DNA of 64,000 nt from Saccharopolyspora spinosa NRRL 18395. GTDB lineage: Bacteria; Actinomycetota; Actinomycetes; Mycobacteriales; Pseudonocardiaceae. Every line of letters starts with the position of its first letter. The first letter of the stretch is position 1. Where the stretch lies: assembly GCF_000194155.1 (NCBI RefSeq), contig NZ_GL877879.1, positions 2,036,014 to 2,100,013 of the forward strand. The letters run 5' to 3'. The notes below the pieces were generated by a model. It saw only the letters and a list, made by a program, of their open reading frames with translations. It was not told the origin of the DNA and did no database searches. The position numbers and the translations under genes were made by a program. This document shows positions 26,427 to 35,407 of this stretch, in pieces.

Positions 26427-27585
26427 GTGCGTCACTGGATCGCCGCCCACCGGGCCGAGGCGATGCACGCGGTCGGCGCGCACCCGCCGCACGAACACCG
26501 CGCCGACGAACGTGAGGATCGCTGGCTGGACCTGCTGCGCGAGGGCCGCTGGGTGTGCCTGTCCTGGACCCAGGAGTACGGCGGACGTGCCCTGGGAGAG
26601 CTCGAATGCCTCGCGGTCGGGGAGGAATTCGCCCGCGCCGGAGTTCGCCGCCCGCACCTTGGAATGGGCGAGTCGCTCGTGGCCCCGGTGCTGCTGGCGC
26701 GCGGCACGGAGGAGCAGAAACGCCGCTTCCTGCCTCGCATCCTGTCCGGGGAGGACGGGTACTCCCGAGGGGTCTCCGAACCCGGCGCGGGATCGGACCT
26801 CGCGAGCCTGCGCACCACGGGCGTCGTCGACGGCGACGAACTGGTCGTCCACGGGCACAAGATCTGGACGTCCGGCGCGACCGAGGCGAACATGATGTTC
26901 CTGCTCTGCCGCACCGACCCGGACGCCGAGCGGCACCGCGCCCTGACTTACGAGCTCGTGCCGATGTCCGGCCACGGCATCGGAGTCCGCCCGATCCGGC
27001 AGATGGCTGGCGGGGCGGGTTACTGCGAGGAGTTCATCGACGGTGCCCGCGCCCCGCTGTCCAACGTGATCCGGCGGTCTCGGCAACGGCCGGCTCGTCG
27101 CGATGACCACGCTCGGCGCCGAGCAAGCGGGCGAGATCACCGCGCGGTACCTGGTTACCGCGCGGAGTTCGACCACTTGGTGGCGCGGCTGCGCGACCTC
27201 GGCAGGCTGGCCGATCCGCTGGTGCGCGACGAGCTCGCCCGGCTGCTGATCCGCGTCGAGCTGATGCGCTACACGGGCCGCCGCGTCGCCGTTGAGCTGC
27301 ACGCGGGAACGCGGTCCGGGAGCTGCTGGCGATCGACAAGATCAACTGGTCGGAGCTGCACTGCGACCTCGTTGCCGCCGCGTTGTCCCTGCGGGGGCTC
27401 GGCGGCCTGGTCCACCCGGGCGGCGGCTACCGGGGCGACGAGTTCCAGCGCGCCTTCCTGGGAGCCGCGGGCGCCGGATCGCCCGCGGCACCAACCATAT
27501 CCAGCGCAACATCATCGCCGAGCGCGTCCTCGGCCCGCCGAAGTGGTCACGCGGCGCACGGCACCCCGGCTTGGCGCCGCTGTGA
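26427..27585 (+). pseudogene. Acyl-CoA dehydrogenase remnant 2
   Basis: Starts at GTG 26427 with MRHWIAAHRAEAMHAVGAHPP and runs through complete N-terminal and middle domains (SWTQEYGGRALGELECLAVGEEFARAG, GYSRGVSEPGAGSDLASLRT, VHGHKIWTSGATEANMMFLL). Frames change near 27065 (correct reading LGNGRLVAMTTLGAEQAGEI), near 27150 and near 27305 (correct reading VRELLAIDKINWSELHCDLV), ending IARGTNHIQRNIIAERVLG, the family's FAD-contacting C-terminus. Most of the coding sequence survives, so either decay is recent or the sequence contains errors. Paired acyl-CoA dehydrogenases usually form a heteromer for steroid or branched acyl-CoA oxidation. Confidence 0.75.
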
Positions 27586-27704
27586 GCGGAGTGGGGTGGT
27601 CGCGTTGAGACGATCGGGTGAAGTCTGGAACCGGGCGCAGCAGATTTTGTTCCCATGAGAAGAGAAACCGACAGGCGGTGCGGCCGACCCCAGGGAGACG
27701 AACC

Positions 27705-27920
27705 ATGCAGCAGCACGTGCACGCCGAGCTGATCGGCGGCCCCGAAGACGGCCGCTCGTTCATCATCCCCGCCCCGGAGACGGATTTACCGATCGGGCAG
27801 TTCACCTTCCCGGCGCCCCGCGACGGCGAGGCACCGTACGCCCGCTACGACCGGCAAGACCGCCGCGCGGACGGCGTGTGGCGCTACCAGTACGCGGGTG
27901 AGCAAGCCATCTTCCGCTGA
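27705..27920 (+). CDS. Small conserved hypothetical protein
   Basis: 71 residues beginning MQQHVHAELIGGPEDGRSFI after a clear GGGAG site seven bases upstream of ATG 27705. The sequence LIGGPEDG...IPAPETDLPIGQFTFPAPRDGEAPYARYDRQDRR is typical of small actinobacterial proteins of unknown function, sometimes linked to phage or plasmid gene sets. No membrane segment or metal motif. Stands alone. Confidence 0.65.
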   Translation: MQQHVHAELIGGPEDGRSFIIPAPETDLPIGQFTFPAPRDGEAPYARYDRQDRRADGVWRYQYAGEQAIFR

Positions 27921-28356
27921 CCGGGCTCTCGTGCCCACAACGGGAATCACCGCGCCGTGACCGCTTCCGGTGTGGGCTTGGGCTCTTCCCCGGCGATCCG
28001 CGAATCCGCGTTCCTGATGTCGGGGATCTCCCGAGGTTCCGTCACCCACACCGGTCATGGCACTTTCGCCCGGCGACATCCATCACCTCATCTGCCCCAG
28101 CCAAGCGTCGCGGACCAGGTCCGCATGACGGAAACACCGGGCGCCTACCGCCACGTCCTGCTCCCCGCGGGGCCAGCAGACCACAATGGCTCCCCCGTGA
28201 CCTCCACCAGGTGGCGCTCGCGTTCCGCTGTGTGAAGCGAACGGACTGTTCGCGTCAATAGAAGCGGTGAACAGTCCGTTCGCCCCACCGATCCAGCTTC
28301 GCGCACGATGGGTGCCCCTCACCTAGGTGACGGGGTGGTGTGACAAGGTTCGGGTC
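27921..28356. other. Intergenic region with palindromic repeat
   Basis: No supportable gene. It contains repeat family 1 copy 8 at 28231-28285 and the exonuclease III promoter region; short plus-strand frames lack family similarity. Confidence 0.5.
28231..28285. repeat. Palindromic repeat family 1 (copy 8)
   Basis: TGTGAAGCGAACGGACTGTT, CGCGTCAATAGAAGC, GGTGAACAGTCCGTTCGCC. Both dyads are present. Confidence 0.8.
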
Positions 28357-29157
28357 ATGCGGATCGCTTCCTGGAACGTCAACTCCGTCGGTGCCCGGTT
28401 GCCCAAGCTGCTCGACTGGCTGGGCACCGCTGAGCCGGACGTGCTGTGCGTGCAGGAGCTAAAGTGCGCCGCCGACGCCTTCCCCTTCGACGAGGTCGGC
28501 GAGCTCGGCTACGAGGTCGCCGCGCACGGCACCGGCCGCTGGAACGGCGTGGCCGTGCTGTCCCGGGTGGGCATCGACGAGGTGCGCCACGGGCTGCTCG
28601 ACGAGCCGGGATTCCAGGTCGACGGTGCGATGTTCGAGACCCAGGAGCCCCGGGCGATCGGCGCGACCTGCGGCGGCGTCCGGGTGTGGTCCGTGTACGT
28701 CCCCAACGGCCGCGAAGTCGGCCATCCGCACTACGCCTACAAGCTGCGGTGGCTCGACGCACTGCGCGCCACCGTCATCGAGGAGATGGCCGCCGACCGG
28801 CCGTTCGCCGTGCTCGGCGACTTCAACATCGCCCCGACCGACGCCGATGTCTGGGACATCGCGGCCTTCGCCGACAGCACCCACGTCACGGAGGACGAGC
28901 GCAAAGCGCTTGCCGCGCTCGCGGAAACCGGCCTCGCCGAGGTCTATCCGCGGGCTCTGAAGTACGACATCCCGTTCACCTACTGGGACTACCGGGCGCT
29001 GCGCTTCCCGAACAACCAGGGCATGCGCATCGACCTGGTCTACGGCAACGAGAAGTTCACCGGCGCGGTCACCGATTCCTACGTGGACCGCGAAGCCCGC
29101 AAGGGCAAGGGCACCTCCGACCACGCCCCGGTGGTCGTCGACCTCGACGTGCCGTGA
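28357..29157 (+). CDS. xthA: Exodeoxyribonuclease III
   Basis: 266-residue Mg2+-dependent AP endonuclease and 3'-5' exonuclease of base excision repair. Signature motifs are WNVNSVGARL (Asn at the N-terminus), DVLCVQELK with the metal-binding Glu, YVPNGREVGHPHYAYKLRW, VLGDFNIAPTD with the catalytic Asp and Asn, and KGTSDHAPVVVDLD with the Asp-His pair. ATG 28357 starts the canonical MRIASWNVNS. It is followed by a GC-rich intergenic gap and appears monocistronic. Confidence 0.92.
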   Translation: MRIASWNVNSVGARLPKLLDWLGTAEPDVLCVQELKCAADAFPFDEVGELGYEVAAHGTGRWNGVAVLSRVGIDEVRHGLLDEPGFQVDGAMFETQEPRAIGATCGGVRVWSVYVPNGREVGHPHYAYKLRWLDALRATVIEEMAADRPFAVLGDFNIAPTDADVWDIAAFADSTHVTEDERKALAALAETGLAEVYPRALKYDIPFTYWDYRALRFPNNQGMRIDLVYGNEKFTGAVTDSYVDREARKGKGTSDHAPVVVDLDVP

Positions 29158-29316
29158 TCGATCCCCAGCGCGATCCTCGATTGTCCGGTCCGCACAAGCC
29201 TGGACCCGAGCTCTCCACCGGCCCGCGCAGCGGAGCAGCTTGACGCCGAGTCCGCCGTCACCGGCGACGTGCTGGAGGCCGACGTCGGGCGACGGCATCG
29301 GCCTCCAGGTATTCGA

Positions 29317-30246
29317 TCAGCGGTTGTAGACGGCCACGTAGTCGACCAGCATCGGGTGGCCGGGTTCGGTGGCCGGGTTGGGAGTCGTCGTACCCGAGTC
29401 GCCGTTCGGGAACGCTCCCCCCATCGCCACGTTGAGCAGCAGGAAGTAGCCCTCGTGCGAGGTCATGTTCTGCCAGGCCGCCGGGCTGATCTGGGACTCG
29501 CTCACCGAGTGGAACTGCTTGCCGTCGACGTACCAGCGCAGTTCCTCGGTGGGGCTGGTCCGGTCCCACTCGAAGCGGTAGGTGTGGAACCTCGCCTGGC
29601 AGGCCACGTCGGGGCAGGGGCGGCTGCCGCCGAGACCGGTCATCTCGTTGCACGACCCGCCGGGGGCGACATCGCAGTGCAGGACGCCGTGCGTCTCGTT
29701 CTTGCCGTTGACGTTCTCCATCACGTCGAACTCGCCGATGCTGGGCCAGTTCTGGTAGTTGCCGCGGTACGGCGACCCCAGCGCCCAGAACGCGGGCCAG
29801 TAGCCGAGCGCCGCCTCTCCGGCGACGTTGGACACCTGGAGGCGGGCCTCGATGCGGAGGACGCCGCCCGCAGCTGCTTTGAAGTCGGTCCGCTGCGTTT
29901 CGATCCGCGCCGAGGTCCAGTTCCCCGCGGCGTCGCGTCGCGGCGTGATCTTCAGGTTCCCGTCGCCGTCGTGGGCGAGGTTGGCCGGGTCGGAGGTGTA
30001 GGTCTGGATCTCCCCGGTGCCCCAGTTGGGCGGCCCGCCCGGGTAGGAGGTTCCGGTGTCGGTGATCCACTCTGATGACGGCCCCGCGCCGGCGGCCCCG
30101 GTGAAGTCGTCGCTGAAGGTCAGCGTCCAGCCTGCCTCCGGCGGCGGCACGTCGGCCGAAGCGGAGGGGACGGAGAATCCGACGATTGCCAGCCCGGCGG
30201 AAAGGGCAGCGGCGGCGATGCGGCGTCGTGTCAACCTGGTTCTCAA
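29317..30246 (-). CDS. Secreted GH16 beta-glucanase
   Basis: 309-residue glycoside hydrolase family 16 enzyme, probably an endo-1,3-beta-glucanase (laminarinase). A signal peptide (RLTRRRIAAAALSAGLAIVG to PSASA, with twin Arg) precedes one catalytic domain. The active site motif ExDxxE is IGEFDVMENVNG, preceded by GYWPAFWALGSPYRGNYQNWP and followed by FHTYRFEWDRTSPTEELRWYVDGKQFH. There is no carbohydrate-binding module. The start is TTG 30246 with GGGAGGA five bases upstream. A CRP-like site 50 bases upstream suggests carbon-source control. Confidence 0.9.
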   Translation of the reverse strand: MRTRLTRRRIAAAALSAGLAIVGFSVPSASADVPPPEAGWTLTFSDDFTGAAGAGPSSEWITDTGTSYPGGPPNWGTGEIQTYTSDPANLAHDGDGNLKITPRRDAAGNWTSARIETQRTDFKAAAGGVLRIEARLQVSNVAGEAALGYWPAFWALGSPYRGNYQNWPSIGEFDVMENVNGKNETHGVLHCDVAPGGSCNEMTGLGGSRPCPDVACQARFHTYRFEWDRTSPTEELRWYVDGKQFHSVSESQISPAAWQNMTSHEGYFLLLNVAMGGAFPNGDSGTTTPNPATEPGHPMLVDYVAVYNR

Positions 30247-30297
30247 GTGTTCCTCCCGACGGTCCTTTACCTTCCAGTGAGCACCCCCCGAGGGACC

Positions 30298-30313
30298 TGT
30301 GATCTCGATCACG
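30298..30313. promoter_or_regulatory. CRP-like operator upstream of GH16 gene
   Basis: TGTGATCTCGATCACG fits the TGTGA-N6-TCACA consensus of actinobacterial Crp/GlxR regulators with one mismatch. It is centred about 60 bases upstream of the TTG start. A LacI-type half-dyad AAACGTTT follows at 30330-30337. Confidence 0.55.
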
Positions 30314-30461
30314 GTATCCGCTACCATGAAAACGTTTGGGCTCACAACAAACAACCGGCAAACGCACCATTCCCCTGCGAAGGGCAGAGCAACGCTTTCT
30401 CGGCGTTCCCAGATTCCCAGGCGCGCCAGAAACCCGTCCGACGCCTCGCACCTCCGGCGAT

Positions 30462-30962
30462 TCAGGGGTGTTCGGGTTCGAATTCGTCGAAGATCAGCCA
30501 CGTGTGGCAGGTCCGGACGCCTGGCAGCGACTGGATGTGGTCGAAGACCAGGTTCCGCAGGGACAGGTTGTCCTCGGTGCGGACCAGGACCACGAAGTCG
30601 AAATCCCCCGCCACCAGAGCCACGTGTTCGACGCCGGCGATCGCGGCTAGCCGCCTGGACACCTCGGGCCAGGTGCCCTGCTCGATCGACAGGCCGATGA
30701 ACGCCGCGGTGCCCCGGCCCGTCTTTGCCGGGTCGACCCGGGCGTGGAAGCCCGTGATCACGCCGTCGTCGATCAGCCGCTCTACCCGGCTGTGCGCGCT
30801 GGTGCGGGAGATGTTCACCTGCTCCGCCAGGGTGCGGATGGACATCCGCCCGTCGCGGCCGAGCTCCGCGACGATGCGCGCGTCGATCTCGTCCAGCGCC
30901 GGAGCCGATCGTCCGGCCCGGCCGCCACGCGAATCGATCCTGATGGACGTTTGGTCAGCCAT
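30462..30962 (-). CDS. Lrp/AsnC family regulator
   Basis: 166 residues. The N-terminal winged helix (LDEIDARIVAELGRDGRMSIRTLAEQVNISRTSAHSRVERLIDDGVI) and C-terminal RAM effector domain (VEHVALVAGDFDFVVLVRTEDN, LPGVRTCHTWLIFDE) are complete. A 30-residue basic N-terminal extension is unusual. It is divergent from the branched-chain 2-oxoacid dehydrogenase operon with about 100 bases between, the usual place for BkdR-type regulators, so branched-chain amino acid response is likely (inference). Confidence 0.88.
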   Translation of the reverse strand: MADQTSIRIDSRGGRAGRSAPALDEIDARIVAELGRDGRMSIRTLAEQVNISRTSAHSRVERLIDDGVITGFHARVDPAKTGRGTAAFIGLSIEQGTWPEVSRRLAAIAGVEHVALVAGDFDFVVLVRTEDNLSLRNLVFDHIQSLPGVRTCHTWLIFDEFEPEHP

Positions 30963-31067
30963 TGTGCTTCCTCGATGCCATTCGTTCCGATTATCTCTGG
31001 ATGACTTGTATCACGTGACCACCCTGGCCGACCATCTCAAGCCATACGTCCTGAGGAGGTGTCGGCC

Positions 31068-32120
31068 GTGGAATGGCTTCCGTCGAGCAGCCCGGTGCGA
31101 CTGCTGGAGCAACCCGATCCGAACTACGCGCTGCCGGAGCCGTCCCGGCTGCTGGCCACGTACCGGGCGATGGTGATCGGCCGCCGGTTCGATGCGCAGG
31201 CCACCACGCTCACCAAACAGGGCCGGCTCGCGGTCTACCCCTCCTCGCGAGGCCAGGAGGCCTGCCAGGTCGGCGCGGCGCTGAGCATCGGCACCGATGA
31301 CTGGCTGTTCCCGACCTACCGGGATTCGGTCTCGCTGGTGAGCCGGGGAATCGACCCGGTCGAGGTGCTGACGCTGCTACGCGGGGACTGGCACTGCGGA
31401 TATGACGTGCCGTCCACCCGGACCGCGCCGCAGTGCACCCCGCTGGCCACGCAGACCCTGCACGCGGTCGGCCTGGCCCACGGCGAGTCCCGCAAGGGCA
31501 ACGACACGGTGGCGATGGCGCTGCTCGGCGACGGCGCCACCAGTGAAGGCGATTTCCACGAGGCGCTCAACTTCGCCGCGGTGTTCCGCGCCCCGGTGGT
31601 CTTCTTCGTGCAGAACAACGGCTACGCCATCAGCGTCCCGCTCGCCAAGCAGTCCGCCGCACCTTCCCTGGCGCACAAGGGCATCGGCTACGGCGTCCGC
31701 AGCGAGCAGGTCGACGGCAACGACGCCGCCGCAGTCCTGTCCGTTTTGGACAGTGCGGTGGCGCACGCCCGCGCGGGGAACGGGCCTTTCCTGGTCGAGG
31801 CGCACACGTACCGGATGGAGCCGCACACCAACGCCGACGACGCGGCGAGGTACCGATCGCCTGAGGAAGTCGAGCATTGGCAGCAGCGGGACCCGATCAG
31901 CCTCCTGGAACGCCATCTGCGCGCAGGCGGCCACCTCGACGATGCGACGGCAGAGCGGATCGCCGGGGAAGCCGAGGAGTTCGCGGCGCGGGTGCGCACG
32001 CGTATGCAGGAGGAGCCGGAGGTCGATCCCGAGGACCTCTTCCGGCACGTCTATGCCGAACCGACCCCGCAGCTGCTAGAGCAGCTCGCCCAGCTCCGGA
32101 CCGAACAGGAGGCGCTGTAG
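31068..32120 (+). CDS. 2-Oxoacid dehydrogenase E1 alpha subunit
   Basis: 350-residue thiamine diphosphate enzyme subunit of the branched-chain (or pyruvate) dehydrogenase complex. Family motifs are YPSSRGQEACQVGAALSIGTDDWLFPTYRD, the ThDP-binding LLGDGATSEGDFHEALNFAAVF...VQNNGYAIS, and HTYRMEPHTNADDAARYR, the phosphorylation-loop region whose THTNADD character favours the branched-chain type. GTG 31068 lies eight bases after AGGAGG; GTG 31059 overlaps that site and is rejected. First gene of E1a-E1b-E2, divergent from the Lrp regulator. No E3 gene is present, so lipoamide dehydrogenase must come from elsewhere. Confidence 0.9.
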   Translation: MEWLPSSSPVRLLEQPDPNYALPEPSRLLATYRAMVIGRRFDAQATTLTKQGRLAVYPSSRGQEACQVGAALSIGTDDWLFPTYRDSVSLVSRGIDPVEVLTLLRGDWHCGYDVPSTRTAPQCTPLATQTLHAVGLAHGESRKGNDTVAMALLGDGATSEGDFHEALNFAAVFRAPVVFFVQNNGYAISVPLAKQSAAPSLAHKGIGYGVRSEQVDGNDAAAVLSVLDSAVAHARAGNGPFLVEAHTYRMEPHTNADDAARYRSPEEVEHWQQRDPISLLERHLRAGGHLDDATAERIAGEAEEFAARVRTRMQEEPEVDPEDLFRHVYAEPTPQLLEQLAQLRTEQEAL

Positions 32121-33148
32121 TGGCACCGACCAGCATGGCGCAGGCGCTCAACGCCGCGTTGCGCGACGCCATCGCAGAGGACGAGCGGGTGATGGTCTTC
32201 GGCGAGGACGTCGGGCGGCTCGGCGGCGTCTTCCGGATCACCGACGGCCTGCAGGCCTCGTTCGGCGAGGACCGCTGCTTCGACACCCCGCTGGCCGAAT
32301 CGGGCATCGCCGGGTTCGCGGTGGGGATGGCCATGTCCGGGTTCCGCCCGGTGGTAGAGATGCAGTTCGACGCGTTCGCCTTCCCCGCATTCGAGCAGGT
32401 CGTCTCGCATATCGCGAAGATGCGCAACCGGACGCGGGGCGCGGTCGGCCTGCCGATCGTCATCCGGGTTCCGTTCGCGGGCGGCATCGGCGGCGTCGAG
32501 CACCACTGCGACTCCAGCGAGGCGTACTACGCGCACACCCCGGGGCTCAAGGTCGTCGCCCCGGCGACCGCCGCCGACGCCTACTCGATGTTGCGCGAGG
32601 CCATCGACGATCCCGACCCGGTGGTCTTCCTGGAAGCCAAGAAGCTCTACTGGTCCAAGCAGGACATCGAGCTGCCGACGACCACTGAGCCCATCGGGCG
32701 GGCCGCGATCCGCCGACCGGGCCGCGACGCCACGCTGATCGCCTACGGCCCCACCGTGCCGTTGGCCGTGTCGGCCGCCGAGGCGGCCGAGGAGGAGGGG
32801 TGGGACGTCCAGGTCGTCGACGCGCGGAGCCTGGTGCCGTTCGACGACGAGACGATCGCCGAAGCCGTGCGCGCCACCGGGCGCTGCGTGGTGCTGCAGG
32901 AAGCGCCGGGATTCGCCGGAGTAGCAGCGGAAATCGCCGCGCGGGTGCAGGAGCGCTGCTTCCACTCGCTGGCCTCGCCCGTGCTGCGCGTCGCGGGCTT
33001 CGACGTGCCGTACCCGCCGCCGAAGCTGGAGCACGTGCACCTGCCGGGTGTCGACCGGGTGCTCGACGCGCTGGCCCGGCTGCAGTGGGACGACCAGCCG
33101 GACACGAAGTGGCTCGACGGAGTCCGGAACCAGGAGGATGCCGCATGA
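32120..33148 (+). CDS. 2-Oxoacid dehydrogenase E1 beta subunit
   Basis: 342 residues. VMVFGEDVGRLGGVFRITDGLQ, DTPLAESGIAGFAVGMAMSGFRPVVEMQF and the C-terminal transketolase domain (DATLIAYGPTVPLAVSAAEAA, VVDARSLVPFDDETI) mark it as the E1 beta partner. It completes the ThDP site with E1 alpha in the alpha2beta2 heterotetramer that decarboxylates the oxoacid. GTG 32120 overlaps the E1 alpha stop by one base (TAGTG). Followed by E2 with a four-base overlap. Confidence 0.92.
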   Translation: MAPTSMAQALNAALRDAIAEDERVMVFGEDVGRLGGVFRITDGLQASFGEDRCFDTPLAESGIAGFAVGMAMSGFRPVVEMQFDAFAFPAFEQVVSHIAKMRNRTRGAVGLPIVIRVPFAGGIGGVEHHCDSSEAYYAHTPGLKVVAPATAADAYSMLREAIDDPDPVVFLEAKKLYWSKQDIELPTTTEPIGRAAIRRPGRDATLIAYGPTVPLAVSAAEAAEEEGWDVQVVDARSLVPFDDETIAEAVRATGRCVVLQEAPGFAGVAAEIAARVQERCFHSLASPVLRVAGFDVPYPPPKLEHVHLPGVDRVLDALARLQWDDQPDTKWLDGVRNQEDAA

Positions 33149-34485
33149 CCCGCTCCGCGGAGTTCGCGCTGCCCGACCTCGGCGAGGGCCTGACCGAGGC
33201 GGAGATCGTCCGCTGGCACGTCGAGGTCGGTGACCGGGTCGAGGCGGACCAGGTGGTCGTCGAGGTGGAGACCGCCAAAGCCGTCGTCGACGTGCCCTGC
33301 CCGCACGCGGGCGTGGTCGAGGCGCTGCACGGCGCGGCCGGTGAGGTGCTGGCCGTGGGTGCGCCGTTGACCACGATCGCCTGCGAAGATTCGGCTTACG
33401 AGGAGCACCGGACCGAGGAGCGTGCCGGTTCGGGCAACGTGCTCATCGGCTACGGCACCTCCAGCGCGCCGCCGCGCCGACGCCGACGCGCCCATCACAC
33501 GTCGCGCACGGCGTCAGGTGCGGCGCACGATGGGTCACGCACTGCGCATGGCTCTTCGGCTGTCGTTTCCCACCCCGTGACCAGTGCGCCTGCTGCCGTG
33601 TCGCTCAACGACGGGCGCACGGAGCCATGCCCGAACCGCACCGGAGCTCCGCGCGTGCTCTCGCCGATCGTGCGTCGGCTCGCCCGGCAGCACGGCATTG
33701 ATCTGTCCAATGTGGTCGGAACTGGACCGGGCGGCGTCATCCTGCGCCGCGACGTGGATTCCGCCGCGCGGCCCCAACCAGCCCAGCCGACGCAGCAGGA
33801 AGGCGAGCTCCGCACGCCGCTGCGCGGCCTGCGCGGGGTCGTCGCCGACAAGCTCACCCGCAGTCGCCGGGAGATCCCGGACGCCAGCACCTGGGTGGAT
33901 GTCGACGCGACCCGCCTGCTGGAGGCCCGCGCGCTGCTCAAGCAGCGCAGCGGCATCAGCCTGCTGGCGCTGATCGCCCGCTTCTGCGTCGCTGGCCTGC
34001 AGCGGTTCCCGGAGCTCAACGCCTCGGTGGACACCGAACGCGACGAGATCGTCCAGTTCGGGCACATCAACCTCGGCTTCGCCGCGCAGACCCCGCGCGG
34101 ACTGATGGTCCCGGTGGTCCGCGACGCCCACCGGATGAGCACGGCGCAGCTGTCCGAAGCGTTCGCGCACCGCACCGGACTGGCCCGCGAGGGCGACCTC
34201 GAGCCCAAGCACCTCACCGGCGGAACGTTCACGCTCAACAACTACGGCGTGTTCGGCGTGGACGGCTCCACCCCGATCATCAACCACCCGGAGGCCGCGA
34301 TCCTGGGCGTCGGCCGGATCATCGACAAGCCGTGGGCCTTCGAGGGCGAACTGGCTCTGCGCAAGGTGACCCAGTTGTCCCTGACCTTCGACCACCGGGT
34401 CTGCGACGGAGGCACCGCAGGAGGCTTCCTCCGCTACGTCGCCGACTGCGTCGAGAACCCGATCACGGCACTGGCCGACCTCTGA
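33145..34485 (+). CDS. 2-Oxoacid dehydrogenase E2 acyltransferase
   Basis: 446 residues. One N-terminal lipoyl domain (lipoylated Lys45 in VETAKAVVDVP), a peripheral-subunit-binding domain (VLSPIVRRLARQHGIDLSNVVGTGPGGVILRRDV, about 168-205) and a C-terminal catalytic domain ending in DHRVCDGGTAGGFLRYV with the active-site His and Asp. The first linker is odd: Arg-rich (PPRRRRRAHH) then SRTASGAAHDGSRTAHGSS instead of the usual Ala-Pro type. The complex would convert branched-chain 2-oxoacids to acyl-CoA starters used in catabolism and fatty acid or polyketide synthesis. Confidence 0.92.
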   Translation: MTRSAEFALPDLGEGLTEAEIVRWHVEVGDRVEADQVVVEVETAKAVVDVPCPHAGVVEALHGAAGEVLAVGAPLTTIACEDSAYEEHRTEERAGSGNVLIGYGTSSAPPRRRRRAHHTSRTASGAAHDGSRTAHGSSAVVSHPVTSAPAAVSLNDGRTEPCPNRTGAPRVLSPIVRRLARQHGIDLSNVVGTGPGGVILRRDVDSAARPQPAQPTQQEGELRTPLRGLRGVVADKLTRSRREIPDASTWVDVDATRLLEARALLKQRSGISLLALIARFCVAGLQRFPELNASVDTERDEIVQFGHINLGFAAQTPRGLMVPVVRDAHRMSTAQLSEAFAHRTGLAREGDLEPKHLTGGTFTLNNYGVFGVDGSTPIINHPEAAILGVGRIIDKPWAFEGELALRKVTQLSLTFDHRVCDGGTAGGFLRYVADCVENPITALADL

Positions 34486-34529
34486 CAGTGAGCGCTTTGG
34501 GTGCGGTAGGGCGGGCTTTTGAACCCCGA

Positions 34530-34715
34530 AGACGCTTAGCCCACCCTCGCGGCTCGCACCGCCACGGGTTCCGAGACGTCGTCCGGCGACGACAGTCCCA
34601 GCGTGGCGGATTGGCACACAGAAGCCGGGGATCCCGGAGACCAGGCGGCGTCCGAGGTTCCGCTACCCGCACCGCCGCCCAGGAAGAGCCTGAAACAGCC
34701 CCTACGGCGCCCAAA
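34530..34715 (+). repeat. Intergenic repeat family 2 (copy 2)
   Basis: GCTTAGCCCACCC at the start; later GCCGGGGATCCCGGAGACCA, GGCGGCGTCCGAGGTTCCGC and TACCCGCACCGCC. Matches 19193-19385 and the inverse of 57165-57305. It occupies the gap between convergent genes. Confidence 0.7.
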
Positions 34716-34731
34716 AAGGTTCACCGGTCCA

Positions 34732-35394
34732 TCACCCCTCTGCGGATTCAGCCGTGGCGTGGTCGTAGTAGGTGAGGGTGCCGCGGGCTCCGTGGAGGGC
34801 GAAGTCGGCCTCCGGGGTTGCCGGTTTCCCCGCCATCTCGATGATTTCGCGCATCGTCACGTTCACCAGGTCGTCGAGGGCTCGCCAGCGGGCCGCCGGG
34901 TCGGTGCGTTCCTGGGTCTCCGGGGCGAAGTCCGCCTCACACCGCCGCAGGCCCTCGCGCAGTTGCCGGATCAGCTTCATGAACGTGCCGTGACCTCGGC
35001 TGGGCACCAGGTCGTCGGCGCGGGACGCCAGCTGGCCGGCCATGTAGGCGATGTCATCGACGTGGTTGCCGAGCCACTTGCGGCGGCGGTAGATGCTGCC
35101 CAGCTCCGGCCACCGCTTGCGGGCCGCCTGCCGCGACCGGCCGGTGATCGCACTCAGGTCCGCGAGGCTCGCGCCCAGCCACACCGTCTCCTCCGCAGCC
35201 GAGGCAGCCTGCCGCCACGCCGCATCGGACATCAACTCCTCCGCCTCCAGCGCGGCGCGGAGCCTGCCGAGCGCGGCCACCCGGCGCTCCTGCTCGTCGC
35301 CGACGTCGCTGCCCTTCGGGCCCGGATCGATCGCCTCCACCGGTACCGCTACCGCCAGCTGGCGAACCAGCCGCTCGGCCTCTTCCGCTGACAT
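34732..35394 (-). CDS. HTH protein of unknown function, probably autoregulated
   Basis: 220 residues. The N-terminal half is an acidic helix region (MSAEEAERLVRQLAVAVPVE) and then LGASLADLSAITGRSRQAARKRWPELG, a helix-turn-helix. The C-terminal part (WLGNHVDDIAYMAGQLASRADDL...FMKLIRQLREGLRRCEADFAPET) is helical and family-specific, of unknown role. ATG 35394 follows AAGGAGG at eight bases. Two perfect palindromes of the same design lie just upstream (35408-35453), so the protein likely binds them. I do not recognise a named family. Confidence 0.65.
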   Translation of the reverse strand: MSAEEAERLVRQLAVAVPVEAIDPGPKGSDVGDEQERRVAALGRLRAALEAEELMSDAAWRQAASAAEETVWLGASLADLSAITGRSRQAARKRWPELGSIYRRRKWLGNHVDDIAYMAGQLASRADDLVPSRGHGTFMKLIRQLREGLRRCEADFAPETQERTDPAARWRALDDLVNVTMREIIEMAGKPATPEADFALHGARGTLTYYDHATAESAEG

Positions 35395-35407
35395 GTCCAA
35401 CCTCCTT

